DNA from: Bradyrhizobium sp.
GTDB lineage: Bacteria; Pseudomonadota; Alphaproteobacteria; Rhizobiales; Xanthobacteraceae
Direction: 5' to 3'
Assembly (NCBI GenBank): GCA_018971675.1
Contig: JAGXAF010000004.1
Location: 1 to 42,013, forward strand
DNA length: 42,013 nucleotides
Shown here: positions 1-8,740 of the stretch, piece by piece
How positions within the stretch are numbered: position 1 is the stretch's first letter
How the letters are laid out: every line of letters begins with the position of its first letter
The notes under the pieces: model-generated
What the model saw: only the letters and a program-made list of their open reading frames with translations
The model's database searches: none
Told to the model about the DNA's origin: nothing
Translations under genes and position numbers: made by a program

Positions 1-871
1 CGCGGTTCTTCAGAATGACCGCCAGCGGCACAGCGCTCGACGGCTCCATGACGATTTTCATCCGCTTCCAGATCAGCTTCATCGCATCGATGATCTCCTG
101 CTCGGAAGCCGTGAAGATGTCGGTGACGTGCTTGCTGACGAAGTGCCAGGTGAGCTCCTTCAGCGGCACCTTGAGCCCGTCCGCCACTGTGTTCGGTGCG
201 TCGTCGGCGATGATGTGACCTGCCTTGAAGCTGCGATAGGCGTCGTCGGCCTGCTCGGGCTCGGCCGCGTAGACTTTGATCTGCGGAGCGAGATTCGACA
301 GCGTGAGGCACGTGCCCGACACCATTCCGCCGCCGCCGATCGGAGCGATGACCGCATCGAGCCCGTCGACCTGCTCGATCAGCTCTTTCGAGCAGGTGCC
401 CTGTCCCGCGATAACCCGTGGATCGTTGTAAGGGTGGACAAACTCTGCTCTTGTCTCTGCGACAACCTCGGCGAAGACGGCCTCGCGCGAGGTAGTGGAT
501 GGCTCGCATTCGACGACCTTGCCGCCATAGCCGCGGACCGCATCTTTCTTAGTCTGAGGCGCTGTGCGCGGCATCACAACCGCGCAGGGAATACCACGCC
601 GGCCGGCCGCATAGGATAGACAGGTGCCGTGGTTACCGGAGGAATGCGTTGCCACACCCCTCGCGGCCTGCGCGTCGCTCAGACCGAACACGGCGTTCGA
701 GGCGCCGCGAGCCTTGAAGGCGCCAGCTCTCTGGAGATTCTCGCATTTGAAGAAGAGCTCGGCACCGGAGAGCTCATTGATGACGCGCGAGGTCAGGACG
801 GGCGTTCGGTGGATGTGAGGTTTGATGCGCTCATGCGCAATCAGCATGTCCGCAAGCGAAGGAATGTTCAT
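1..871 (-). CDS. bhcB: Beta-hydroxyaspartate dehydratase-like PLP enzyme (threonine/serine dehydratase family), C-terminus cut off by the window edge
   Basis: About 290 codons are visible, starting at the ATG at 869-871 and staying open to base 1. This is a fold-type II PLP enzyme of the threonine dehydratase/serine racemase family. The PLP lysine lies in AGAFKARGAS near residue 55, there is a SSGNH segment, and the glycine loop GGGGM binds the cofactor phosphate. The sequence resembles erythro-beta-hydroxyaspartate dehydratase (BhcB), which turns beta-hydroxyaspartate into iminosuccinate in the beta-hydroxyaspartate cycle. Its divergent neighbour is an IclR regulator of BhcR type, the arrangement known from Paracoccus. 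The family is certain. The BhcB assignment is my inference and could also be a general threonine or hydroxyaspartate ammonia-lyase, because the other bhc genes would lie outside the window. Confidence 0.8.
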   Translation of the reverse strand, partial: MNIPSLADMLIAHERIKPHIHRTPVLTSRVINELSGAELFFKCENLQRAGAFKARGASNAVFGLSDAQAARGVATHSSGNHGTCLSYAAGRRGIPCAVVMPRTAPQTKKDAVRGYGGKVVECEPSTTSREAVFAEVVAETRAEFVHPYNDPRVIAGQGTCSKELIEQVDGLDAVIAPIGGGGMVSGTCLTLSNLAPQIKVYAAEPEQADDAYRSFKAGHIIADDAPNTVADGLKVPLKELTWHFVSKHVTDIFTASEQEIIDAMKLIWKRMKIVMEPSSAVPLAVILKNR

Positions 872-967
872 CGTGGCCAACTCCTCACGCTGCGGCCTGG
901 ACGCTGCGGCCTGGGACCGCAACCTCGTCTGAATGATAGCACAACCGGTCGCTCTAAAAAATTTTTT

Positions 968-982
968 TGAAAAACTTTTTCA
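968..982. promoter_or_regulatory. Perfect 7-1-7 palindrome in the bhcB/bhcR divergent promoter region
   Basis: TGAAAAA-C-TTTTTCA lies in a very AT-rich gap between the divergent genes. A half site, TTTTTCA, recurs at 1030-1036. It is a candidate operator for the IclR-type regulator. The assignment rests on position and symmetry only; AT-rich DNA gives chance palindromes more often. Confidence 0.4.
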
Positions 983-1039
983 TTTAGTGATAAAGTTATA
1001 AAACAGCTGCTATATCAGTTATATAAGATTTTTTCATTG

Positions 1040-1070
1040 CGCGGAAAATGTCTCCAATTAGATTTTCGCG
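1040..1070. promoter_or_regulatory. Imperfect inverted repeat upstream of bhcR
   Basis: CGCGGAAAAT at 1040-1049 is mirrored by ATTTTCGCG at 1062-1070, with one extra G in the left arm. It lies about 35 bp before the bhcR start, where an autoregulatory operator would be expected. No binding evidence exists in the sequence itself. Confidence 0.3.
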
Positions 1071-1104
1071 GGCATAATGGTGGTTCGATGCGCGGGGACG
1101 TGGG

Positions 1105-1914
1105 ATGGAGCGTGGCAATCGTAGGCGGGGCCGACCGAAGGGTTTTGCCGGCCTGAAGCCGGGAGGGACCATTCAGGCGCTGGACCGCGCGCTGGATGTC
1201 GTTACCGCCCTCGCGGGAAACGACGGCATGACGCTGTCCGAGCTTGCCGCCCAGCTCGATCAGTCTGCAGCAACGATGTACCGGGTCCTCACGACCCTGG
1301 AACGCCGCGCCTTCGTCGAAATCAACGCCGATCGGCAAGAGTGGTATGTGGGGGCCGAAGCCTATCGAATCGGCTCGGCCTTCCTGCGCCGCACCAACGT
1401 GGTGGAGCGAAGCCGGCCGGTCATGCGAACGTTAATGCAGGAGACCGGTGAAACCTCGAATCTTGGCATCGAAAAGGACGGCAATGTGCTCTTCATCAGC
1501 CAGGTGGAAACGCAGGAGTCGATCCGCGCCTTCTTTCCTCCGGGCACACTCTCGCCTCTGCACGCATCCGGTATCGGTAAGGCGCTCTTGAGCGCCTATG
1601 ATGATGCGCAGCTCGACAGGCTGTTCCGGAACAAAACCCTTCAGCAATTCACGGACAAGACGATCGTCTCGCTGACGGAACTGCGCGAGGATCTAAAGCA
1701 GGTTCGCAAGCGCGGTTTCGCGTTCGACGACGAAGAGCGCAAAACGGGCATGCGGTGCGTTGCCTCGCCAGTCTTGAACGCTCACGGAGATGCGGTGGCC
1801 GGGCTCTCCATCTCGGGACCTGCGCATCGACTCACCGATGATCACGTCGAGAAGTTCGGCGATCTCGTGCGTCAGGGTGCGCTGGAGGTTTCGCGCGCCC
1901 TCGGCGCCACCTGA
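1105..1914 (+). CDS. bhcR: IclR-family transcriptional regulator, BhcR-like
   Basis: The 269-residue protein has the usual IclR plan. A basic N-terminus (RRGRPKG) is followed by a winged helix around residues 25-85 (LSELAAQLDQSAATMYRVLTTL). An effector domain fills residues 95-265, with the family signature HASGIGKALL near residue 154 and a ERKTGMRCVASPV segment near 210. BhcR of Paracoccus senses glyoxylate and controls the divergent bhcABCD operon. The resemblance, and the divergent hydroxyaspartate dehydratase-like gene, suggest the same role here. The ATG at 1105 follows GGGGACGTGGG; an earlier ATG at 1088 is out of frame. IclR membership is sure, the BhcR function is likely but inferred. 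Confidence 0.85.
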   Translation: MERGNRRRGRPKGFAGLKPGGTIQALDRALDVVTALAGNDGMTLSELAAQLDQSAATMYRVLTTLERRAFVEINADRQEWYVGAEAYRIGSAFLRRTNVVERSRPVMRTLMQETGETSNLGIEKDGNVLFISQVETQESIRAFFPPGTLSPLHASGIGKALLSAYDDAQLDRLFRNKTLQQFTDKTIVSLTELREDLKQVRKRGFAFDDEERKTGMRCVASPVLNAHGDAVAGLSISGPAHRLTDDHVEKFGDLVRQGALEVSRALGAT

Positions 1915-1927
1915 GCTGGTGCGTTTT
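1905..1927 (+). terminator. Short hairpin with T run at the end of bhcR
   Basis: CGCCACC pairs with GGTGCG (one bulge) across the stop codon and is followed by TTTT at 1924-1927. The stem is short, so this is a weak candidate for an intrinsic terminator. Confidence 0.35.
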
Positions 1928-1998
1928 AATCACTGCCCATAAATTGAGCGATTTGATCGCATTCGGCAGGCCCCGAATTGCTGCGGCCTTTTCCCAAG

Positions 1999-2256
1999 TC
2001 ATTGAAATTCCTCATCCCGAAATCTGGCACGGCTATTGCCGAATACTTTGCAAGCGCAATGTTGCGCCACGTCGCAATCCCCGCCGCTGACTTCGACGCG
2101 TTGGGCGAGCGCGCGAAGGTGATCGCGGCGGTAGCCGCCGCGATCGGTCCGCATGCGCTTGCGGGCTGTCCTGGCAAATGTCTTGAGAGCCTGCGATGTG
2201 ATAGCCGGTCCGGCCCGTTCGATCGCATCCTGAACCCGCTCGGCGTCAATGCGGGC
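1999..2256 (-). pseudogene. Remnant of a serine site-specific recombinase (C-terminal part)
   Basis: On the minus strand, 2256 down to 2089 encodes ARIDAERVQDAIERAG, then KTFARTARKRMRT, then GGYRRDHLRALAQRVEV. I recognise this series as the region just before the C-terminus of large serine recombinases common in Bradyrhizobium relatives. After RVEV the resemblance stops, and the frame runs to a stop without the usual MGSKS-type continuation. No resolvase catalytic domain or zinc ribbon is present within reach. The rest of the gap 1928-2552 holds no gene I can support. The piece is best read as the scar of an excised or decayed mobile element. The family match is from memory of sequence and is not database-checked. 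Confidence 0.6.
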
Positions 2257-2552
2257 AAGCCGCCTCCAAGGCGGCAGCCCTGCTGTGTGGGGTCGTTTAC
2301 CAATATAGGTTGGTAGGGTTACTTTCGTGCCATCACAGGCTGTAAGACCGCGTCGAGTGATCTTCAACTATGCTGGGGACGGTTTTCGCATATCTCGAAC
2401 GAGCCACCAGCATATCAATGCTGGAAGGAGATGCAGCAAACAGACAAGAAAGATCACCATCGGGAGCGTCAGATTAAGAGAATGTTAGATCAATACGGGT
2501 ATACAGCGAGGATGTGGCGTTGCGACTTCATGCGCCGACAGGAGGTTGAGCC

Positions 2553-3092
2553 ATGAAGGGCATCATCTTCAATGTCCTGGAAGAAGTGGTCGCCCGACAG
2601 TTCAGCAGAGATGTCTGGGAAGACTTGATCGACAACGCTGGCGTCGATGGCGCCTACACTTCGCTCGGCAACTACGCAGACGAAGAGTTCGTCTCCTTAG
2701 TCACAACCTCTGCCGAGGTACTCGGCAAAACGCCCGGTGAAATCCTGCGCTGGTTCGGACAATCGGCAATGCCGCTGCTGGCCACGCGTTACCCGTATTT
2801 GTTCGAGTCGCATCGGTCGTCACGGGATTTTGTTCTCAGCGTCAACACGATCATCCATCCTGAAGTCCACAAGATCTACGCTGGTGCGTCGTGTCCGTTC
2901 TTCCATTTCAAACCGAGCGATAACGGTTCGATGATGATGGCGTACCATTCGAAGCGCAAGATGTGCATGCTGGCACAAGGCTTCATCGAAGGTGCAGCCA
3001 ACCATTATCACGATCACGCCGACGTTCATCATCGCGAGTGCATGCTCAACGGAGACAAGAAGTGCTTGCTTGAGATCAAGTGGGCTGCCTGA
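2553..3092 (+). CDS. H-NOX heme nitric oxide-binding sensor
   Basis: The 179 residues match a stand-alone H-NOX domain almost position for position. The proximal heme ligand is His102 (IHPEVHKIYAG), Pro115 is in place, and the heme propionate-binding YxSxR motif is Y131-H-S133-K-R135. The residue at 140 is Leu, not the distal Tyr that stabilises O2 in Thermoanaerobacter H-NOX, so selective NO binding is expected. Cys138, His160, Cys163 and Cys171 lie where the zinc/thiol site of Shewanella-type H-NOX proteins is found, suggesting extra redox sensing. The ATG at 2553 follows GACAGGAGGTTGAGCC, a strong ribosome site. The gene abuts the next one without a gap, so the sensor presumably controls that cyclic-di-GMP enzyme. 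Confidence 0.95.
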   Translation: MKGIIFNVLEEVVARQFSRDVWEDLIDNAGVDGAYTSLGNYADEEFVSLVTTSAEVLGKTPGEILRWFGQSAMPLLATRYPYLFESHRSSRDFVLSVNTIIHPEVHKIYAGASCPFFHFKPSDNGSMMMAYHSKRKMCMLAQGFIEGAANHYHDHADVHHRECMLNGDKKCLLEIKWAA

Positions 3093-5102
3093 GTGCAATA
3101 CATGCTGCCACAGGTAACGGACGACCCAGGTCTTCAGGTCCTCCGAATAGAGCGTCGGCTGCAGCGCGAACGTGCCGCGCGGCTGGAGGGTGAGGCAATC
3201 GCCGAGAAGGGTCTTCGCGAGCTCTATGAAAAGCAGCAACGATTGGCTTTGGTGGAGACCATCGCAGCGGCTTCGAATCAGAGCGCCTCGATCGAGGGCG
3301 CGTTCAACCTCGCTATCAAGGAGATCTGCAAGTATACGGAATGGCCGCTCGGTCAAGCCTATATCGTCCATTGCAGTAGCGAAGACCTTCGCCTTGAGCC
3401 TTTGCAAGCGCGTCATGTGACGGATGAGGATGCGCTGCGACCGATGATCGAGGCGACGTCGGCGACATCATTCGTTTGCGGCGAAGGACTTCCCGGCCGC
3501 GTCTTCGCCTCGGCAACACCGGTCTGGGTGCAGTGCCTGGCCACCGACCGGAATCTCCCGCGCGCTGACGCCGTTGTGGCGTGCGGCATCCACAGCGGGA
3601 TAGCCTTTCCGATCCTCGTTGGACGCGAGGTGGCTGCGGTAGTGGAGTTCTTCTCTTACAAGGATCAAGAGCCCGACGCGGCGCTCGTCACGTTGCTGGG
3701 CCAGATCGGCATCCAGCTCGGCCGCGTGATCGAACGCAAGCGAGCTGAAGACCGGTTGATTTATGACGCCTCACACGACGGTCTGACGGGCTTGCCGAAC
3801 CGCCTGCTGTTTCGTGATCGCGTTGACCGCGCGGTCGCTCGTGCACGACGTATTTCCGGCGAACATTTCGCCGTTCTGTTCATCGATCTCGACCGTTTCA
3901 AGCTGGTCAACGATAGTCTGGGGCACGCTGCGGGGGACAACATGCTGGTCGAGATCGCGCAACGTCTGCATGGTGTTCTGCAGCAGCATTTGGCAGCCTA
4001 TACGCTCGCCCGGCTCGGAGGCGACGAATTCACCGTGCTGCTCGAGGAGCTCGACAGTCCGAACAAGGCGATGCAAATCGGGAAGCTGCTGATCGACGCA
4101 CTTCGGACGCCGATCCTGATCGATGGCCAGGAAATCTATGCCAGCGCCAGCATCGGCGTGACCAATATCACCGGCACGGAGCCATCGCCGGAAACCCCGT
4201 TGCGCAATGCTGATCTCGCCATGTACCGTGCAAAATCGCTCGGCCGCGGGCGTGTCGAGCTTTACGATATTGGCCTCCACGACATTGCGGTCGAGCGATT
4301 GAGGCTCGAAGGCGACCTCCGGCGTGCGCTCGTCAACAAAGAATTCATCCTCCATTACCAGCCGATCGTCTCGCTCGAAACCCACGAGATCATCGGTTTC
4401 GAAGCGCTAATACGCTGGCAGCGCGGCCCGCAGGATCTCGTTTTTCCGGGTGACTTCATAGGGGTTGCTGAAGACACCGGGCTGATCGTTTTGATTGGCG
4501 GCTGGGTATTGAGAGAGGCGTGCCGGATGCTGGCTGGGTTGCAGGCCAGATACCCTCGGCCCGAGCCGCTCGCCATAAGCATCAACATCTCGCCACGCCA
4601 GTTCACGCAGCCCGATTTCATCGATCAGGTGCGGCGCGCGGTGCTCAATTCAGGGCTCGAACCGCGCAGCGTGCGGCTGGAGATTACGGAAACCGTGGCA
4701 ATCGGCGACCCCGAGCGGACGATCCTCGTTCTCACGGCGCTGCGCGAATTCGGCGTGCGCATCAGCCTCGACGATTTCGGAACAGGATATTCATCGCTCA
4801 ACTATCTGCATCGTCTTCCGGTTGACACGCTCAAGATCGACCGGTCCTTCGTAACCGGCCTCGGCCTCACGGCCGAAGGGACACAGATCATCCGCGCGAT
4901 TCTCGTTCTCGCGGAAAATCTGAAAATCGATGTCGTCGCCGAAGGTACGGAGCAGGAAGGACAGATCCGGCAGTTGGCGGACATGGGATGCCACTATGCG
5001 CAAGGCTACTACTTTTCGAAACCGCTTGCGTTGCCCGACCTCGATGCGCTCCTGGACAGCTCTGCACCCCTCTCCAAGGTTGCAGCACGGACCGCCGACT
5101 GA
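3093..5102 (+). CDS. GAF-GGDEF-EAL cyclic-di-GMP synthase/phosphodiesterase, H-NOX partner
   Basis: The product has 669 residues. A coiled coil (about 15-50, RERAARLEGEAIAEKG) is followed by a GAF domain (about 55-210), a GGDEF domain (about 225-385) and an EAL domain (about 400-655). The cyclase motif GGDEF near residue 308 and the FIDLDRFKLVND segment are intact, but there is no RxxD inhibitory site in front. The phosphodiesterase motifs EAL (about 436), NISPRQF, DDFGTG, KID, AEGTE and QGYYFSKPL all look complete. Either or both activities are possible. The start is a GTG directly after the H-NOX stop; an ATG nine bases later would also do. Established H-NOX/cyclic-di-GMP pairs control biofilm in response to NO, and the same is inferred here. 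Confidence 0.93.
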   Translation: MQYMLPQVTDDPGLQVLRIERRLQRERAARLEGEAIAEKGLRELYEKQQRLALVETIAAASNQSASIEGAFNLAIKEICKYTEWPLGQAYIVHCSSEDLRLEPLQARHVTDEDALRPMIEATSATSFVCGEGLPGRVFASATPVWVQCLATDRNLPRADAVVACGIHSGIAFPILVGREVAAVVEFFSYKDQEPDAALVTLLGQIGIQLGRVIERKRAEDRLIYDASHDGLTGLPNRLLFRDRVDRAVARARRISGEHFAVLFIDLDRFKLVNDSLGHAAGDNMLVEIAQRLHGVLQQHLAAYTLARLGGDEFTVLLEELDSPNKAMQIGKLLIDALRTPILIDGQEIYASASIGVTNITGTEPSPETPLRNADLAMYRAKSLGRGRVELYDIGLHDIAVERLRLEGDLRRALVNKEFILHYQPIVSLETHEIIGFEALIRWQRGPQDLVFPGDFIGVAEDTGLIVLIGGWVLREACRMLAGLQARYPRPEPLAISINISPRQFTQPDFIDQVRRAVLNSGLEPRSVRLEITETVAIGDPERTILVLTALREFGVRISLDDFGTGYSSLNYLHRLPVDTLKIDRSFVTGLGLTAEGTQIIRAILVLAENLKIDVVAEGTEQEGQIRQLADMGCHYAQGYYFSKPLALPDLDALLDSSAPLSKVAARTAD

Positions 5103-5384
5103 TTGGCTCACTTTGAGCGGCCACATAGGTGTTAACTTAAAGCAGGCCGTCCCTGCAACGGGAGGTCGAAGAGCATCGAAGAAGTTATACAGTAGTTTCA
5201 ATTACATAAGAGTTCGTAGTTCCGTTCTGAATTGCGCACCATTTCCACCCGAAACGCTATTATGTCCGCCGCCGCCACGCCGAATTCCGGCCGCCCTGCA
5301 TCGAGATGCGGACCGGACGTTTCAACCCTGAAGGAACAACTGTTTCAGCGCGGCGGGAGGCGCTGTTACGGTCGACAACCTTAA

Positions 5385-6140
5385 ATGGCATCGTTCGTGT
5401 TATTTCTCCATCTCGCGCGCCCCGTTGGCGACTGCTTACGCGCCGGTCCCATGCGCGCGGCGATAGCTTCGAAATTCCTTCCCTTTCCGGGCCGAACCTC
5501 GCCCCGCCGCCTGATGAGCGCGCTAGACGGTTCGCTTGCGCGCCTGGGTCTCAAGACAATCGATCTCTGCTACGTCCATTATCCGTTGCCCTTGATCGAC
5601 GTGGAAGGGTTCGCCGAAGGCCTCGTCGAAGCGGTGAAGTCCGGCAAGGCACGCGCGGTCGGCGTGGCAAATTTCAATGCGGACCAGATGCGCCGCATCG
5701 CCGATCACCTCGCTAGGGCAGGCGTTCCGCTCGCCGCCAATCAGGTCAACTACAGCCTGCTCCGACGAGAAGCGGAAACAAACGGCGTGCTCGCAGCCTG
5801 CCGTGAGCTCGATGTGGCCCTGGTCGCGTATTTTCCCGTTGGGTCCGGCCGCCTCACGCGGCCGTCGGACAGCCTGGGCACGAAAGCGGTGCTGACGTGT
5901 CTCGCCGATATTGCCCGCGCGCACGACGCCAGCATCAGCCAGGTCGCCCTGAACTGGCTGATGGCGCGCGACGGTCACGTGATCCCCATCCCCGGCGCGA
6001 CCAAACCTCATCACGCGATGGCCAATCTCGATGCACTCGCCTGGCGCTTGAGTGAGACGGAGTTTGACGCGATCGACCGAGCCTCAGCAACAGTGGAACA
6101 AGAATCCGGCGCCCATCGAACCCCTCATCTCCACCTCTGA
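5385..6140 (+). pseudogene. Aldo/keto reductase, 5'-truncated
   Basis: From about residue 25 (IASKFLPFPGRTSPRRLM) to the end the translation is a good aldo/keto reductase. It keeps the catalytic-type Lys in ASKF, the His of YVHYP, VGVANF, NQVNYSLL and the NADPH-site region GATKPHHAMANL. The first strands of the barrel, about 80 residues with the catalytic Asp and Tyr, are missing. I find no trace of them in the other frames of 5103-5384. The initial residues before the conserved part look like chance translation. The gene is therefore most likely a broken remnant. No ribosome site is apparent before the ATG at 5385. An unusual short reductase cannot be excluded, but catalysis without the Asp/Tyr pair is not expected. 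Confidence 0.7.
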
Positions 6141-6226
6141 CCTCGACAGGGCAAGCATATTGGATGGAACCGTTTGGTGGTGCGCCAGTTAATGCAATTG
6201 TTGTTTCTCATTCCATGGAGACAAGC

Positions 6227-6496
6227 ATGAAGAAGCTCATTCTTGCATCTGTTTGTGGTCTCGCGCTTGCGGTTGGCGGCGCAATGGTCCAGACGCAGCC
6301 CGCGCTAGGGGCATCGAGCGAAGGCAATGTCGGACCCGACGTGTCCAAGCACACCACGCATATGAAGTACGGTAAGCATATGAAGCACGCAAAGCACATG
6401 AAGAAGGAGACGCCTGGGCAGACCACCGGCATGGCGCCCTCGAAGGGCACGAGCGCGATTCCGTCCGGCGAAGCCAAGCCGCCTGGCGGGTATTAG
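6227..6496 (+). CDS. Small secreted His/Lys/Met-rich protein
   Basis: The 89-residue product starts with a clear signal peptide, MKKLILASVCGLALAVGG, with likely cleavage after PALGA. The mature part is dominated by repeated H-M-K units (HTTHMKYGKHMKHAKHMKK) and a Gly/Pro-rich tail. Seven His and several Met in a short stretch suggest binding of a soft or transition metal in the periplasm, which is inference only. I chose the ATG at 6227 because GGAG sits six bases before it. An in-frame ATG at 6164 would bury the signal peptide. Similar short K/H-rich exported proteins occur in Bradyrhizobium relatives without a known role. Confidence 0.75.
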   Translation: MKKLILASVCGLALAVGGAMVQTQPALGASSEGNVGPDVSKHTTHMKYGKHMKHAKHMKKETPGQTTGMAPSKGTSAIPSGEAKPPGGY

Positions 6497-6732
6497 AGTT
6501 CTTGCACATCGAGGTCGTTTCTTGCACGTCCGGGCCGCGCGGGGCTGAACGCTTTTGCAGACCAGTGAACCGGCTCGGATAGTCGTGGATACGGAATCCT
6601 TTGTTCAAAACGACCTGAGCCGTTAACCGACCGGGCTGCCCTATGGCGGCGCAACGCACAGCACGGCGTTTTTTCAAGACGGGGCATTGAGGGAGATTAC
6701 GTTCGGGCTGGCTGTCGCGCATTGTAACGGCG

Positions 6733-6966
6733 ATGCCTGCCCGGCACGAGCTGCCGGACGATGTTACCCGGGCGCATCCGGCGTATGACCTTCGCCGGAT
6801 CGCGGCTCGCTTTGAGCAATTGGTTGTACAGCTTCATTACGAGGAACAGAATAGGCGCTGGCCGAATGCCATCGAACTGGAATCAAAAGGCGAGATGGAG
6901 CTGGCCAGAACTTGGCGGCGTATTGAAGACGCCATGAAGCTCATGCGCGAGCCGCTCCAAAGTTGA
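6733..6966 (+). CDS. Small hypothetical protein, helical
   Basis: The 77-residue reading frame has an amphipathic, charged composition (RRIAARFEQLVVQLHYEEQNRRW) and no signal or membrane segment. It starts at an ATG with only a weak ribosome site and sits in the gap before glutamine synthetase. I do not recognise a family. The helical periodicity and lack of low complexity make it a plausible gene, but a chance frame in GC-rich DNA is possible. Confidence 0.45.
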   Translation: MPARHELPDDVTRAHPAYDLRRIAARFEQLVVQLHYEEQNRRWPNAIELESKGEMELARTWRRIEDAMKLMREPLQS

Positions 6967-7137
6967 AGCTACCGGACCGCGCGTAACGGAGCTGCCTCGC
7001 GACAAGCGCCGGCATGCCTGATCGAGGCTGTGCGGCAGCCGACCAACACGAAGCGTGGACCAAATCCATCCGAAGCCGGATAGTCGGCGGACGCAAAACG
7101 ATCTCCAGGCGCGGCTCTCTACCACAGGAGTGAAGCC

Positions 7138-8568
7138 ATGTTTCCGAATTGTACGACATCCGAAGATCTCGTAAAGGCAATCAAAGACGAGAAGGTGCAG
7201 ATGGTCGATCTGCGCTTCACCGACTTGCCGGGGGTGTGGCAACATTTTTCCGTCCCGCCGAGCGGGGTGAACGTCGATGCTCTCGAAGAAGGCATTGGTT
7301 TCGACGGCTCATCGATCCGCGGCTTCCAAGAGATTCAGGAAAGCGACATGCTGGTCGTCCCCGATCCAACGACCGCCTTCCTCGATCCGTTTTCCCCAGC
7401 AACGACGCTGGTGCTGATCTGCAACATCATGGACCCCGCCACCCGTCAATCCTACAGCCGCGACGCCCGCTATATTGCGCAGAAGGCCGAGACCTACCTC
7501 AAGGGCACCGGCCATGCCGATACGAGTTACTTTGGCCCAGAGGCAGAGTTCTTCGTGTTCGACGATGTGCGCTATGGACAGAGCATCAACTACTGCTTCC
7601 ACGAAATCGATTCCAGCGAAGGCAGTTGGAACACCGGTAAGGAGGAGAAACCAAATTTGGGTCACAAGCCGCGCCCGAAAGAGGGGTACTTTCCAGTTCC
7701 CCCGACAGACAGCATGCAGGCTCTCCGCACTGAAATGGTGCTGACGATGGAGGCGCTAGGAATAAAGATCGAAGCCCATCACCACGAAGTCGCGACCGGC
7801 GGTCAAAATGAAATAGACATGCGCTTCACCACGCTCACCCGCATGGCCGACAACCTGATGATCTACAAATATGTGGTCAAGAACACGGCCCGCCAGCACG
7901 GCAAGACCGCGACGTTCATGCCAAAACCTCTGTTCGAAGACAATGCGTCGGGAATGCACGTTCATCAGAGCCTCTGGAACGGCGAGACCAACCTGTTTTA
8001 CGATAAAGTAGACTACGCCGAGCTAAGTAAGCTCGGCCGTTACTATATCGGCGGGCTTCTCACCCACGCCTGGGCGTTATGCGGGCTTTGTGCCCCGACC
8101 ACCAACTCCTATCGGCGGCTGGTGCCGGGTTACGAAGCGCCGATCAACCTGGTCTATTCCCAACGTAATCGCTCGGCCTGCTGCCGCATTCCGATGTATT
8201 CGCCAAATCCGCGGGCAAAGCGCGTCGAGTTTCGTTCGCCGGATCCTTCCTGCAATCCCTACCTGGCCTTCACCGCGATGCTGATGGCCGGCCTTGACGG
8301 CATTAGCAACCGGATCGATCCTGGCCAGCCGATCGACAAGAATCTTTACGATCTCCCACCCGCAGAGCAGAAGGACGTGAAGTCGACGCCGGGATCATTG
8401 GACCAAGCCCTTGATGCCCTCGAACGCGATCACACCTTCCTTCTACGCGGCGATGTGTTCACCGCTGATGTGATCCAGACCTGGCTGGATTACAAGCGAA
8501 AACGCGAAGTCGACGCCATCCGGCTGCGTCCTCATCCTTACGAATTCCATCTCTACTATGACATCTAG
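7138..8568 (+). CDS. glnA: Type I glutamine synthetase, divergent paralogue
   Basis: The 476 residues cover the whole GSI fold, which joins ammonia to glutamate with ATP. Visible signatures are FDGSSIRGF near residue 60, the metal-site PEAEFFVFD near 139, [14 protein letters not shown] near 220, the ATP-site [16 protein letters not shown] near 272, NRSACCRIP and [16 protein letters not shown] Tyr in KNLYDLPP near residue 404 matches the adenylylation site of GSI-beta enzymes. The wording ([31 protein letters not shown]) differs from the usual rhizobial glnA. It looks closer to GSI of other phyla, so this is probably an extra copy. No glnB/glnK lies beside it. The ATG follows AGGAGTGAAGCC. Confidence 0.93.
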   Translation: MFPNCTTSEDLVKAIKDEKVQMVDLRFTDLPGVWQHFSVPPSGVNVDALEEGIGFDGSSIRGFQEIQESDMLVVPDPTTAFLDPFSPATTLVLICNIMDPATRQSYSRDARYIAQKAETYLKGTGHADTSYFGPEAEFFVFDDVRYGQSINYCFHEIDSSEGSWNTGKEEKPNLGHKPRPKEGYFPVPPTDSMQALRTEMVLTMEALGIKIEAHHHEVATGGQNEIDMRFTTLTRMADNLMIYKYVVKNTARQHGKTATFMPKPLFEDNASGMHVHQSLWNGETNLFYDKVDYAELSKLGRYYIGGLLTHAWALCGLCAPTTNSYRRLVPGYEAPINLVYSQRNRSACCRIPMYSPNPRAKRVEFRSPDPSCNPYLAFTAMLMAGLDGISNRIDPGQPIDKNLYDLPPAEQKDVKSTPGSLDQALDALERDHTFLLRGDVFTADVIQTWLDYKRKREVDAIRLRPHPYEFHLYYDI

Positions 8569-8572
8569 CAGA

Positions 8573-8589
8573 GCCCGATCTGCTCGGGC
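8573..8589 (+). terminator. GC-rich hairpin after glutamine synthetase
   Basis: GCCCGA-TCTGC-TCGGGC starts five bases after the stop codon. There is no T run, so termination by this stem alone is uncertain. Confidence 0.35.
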
Positions 8590-8740
8590 GCCTGCATCGA
8601 TGGGCGGCCACGTTCGGACCATGGCAGATCTCGCGACGCCGCACGAAGGTGGCGAGGACTCATCGGTGCTCCGGCGGTTGGCCACCTTTCAACTGCACCC
8701 ACCGCCATCGCCGCTGCTCGTCGAGCCGGGCGATGTTTCT

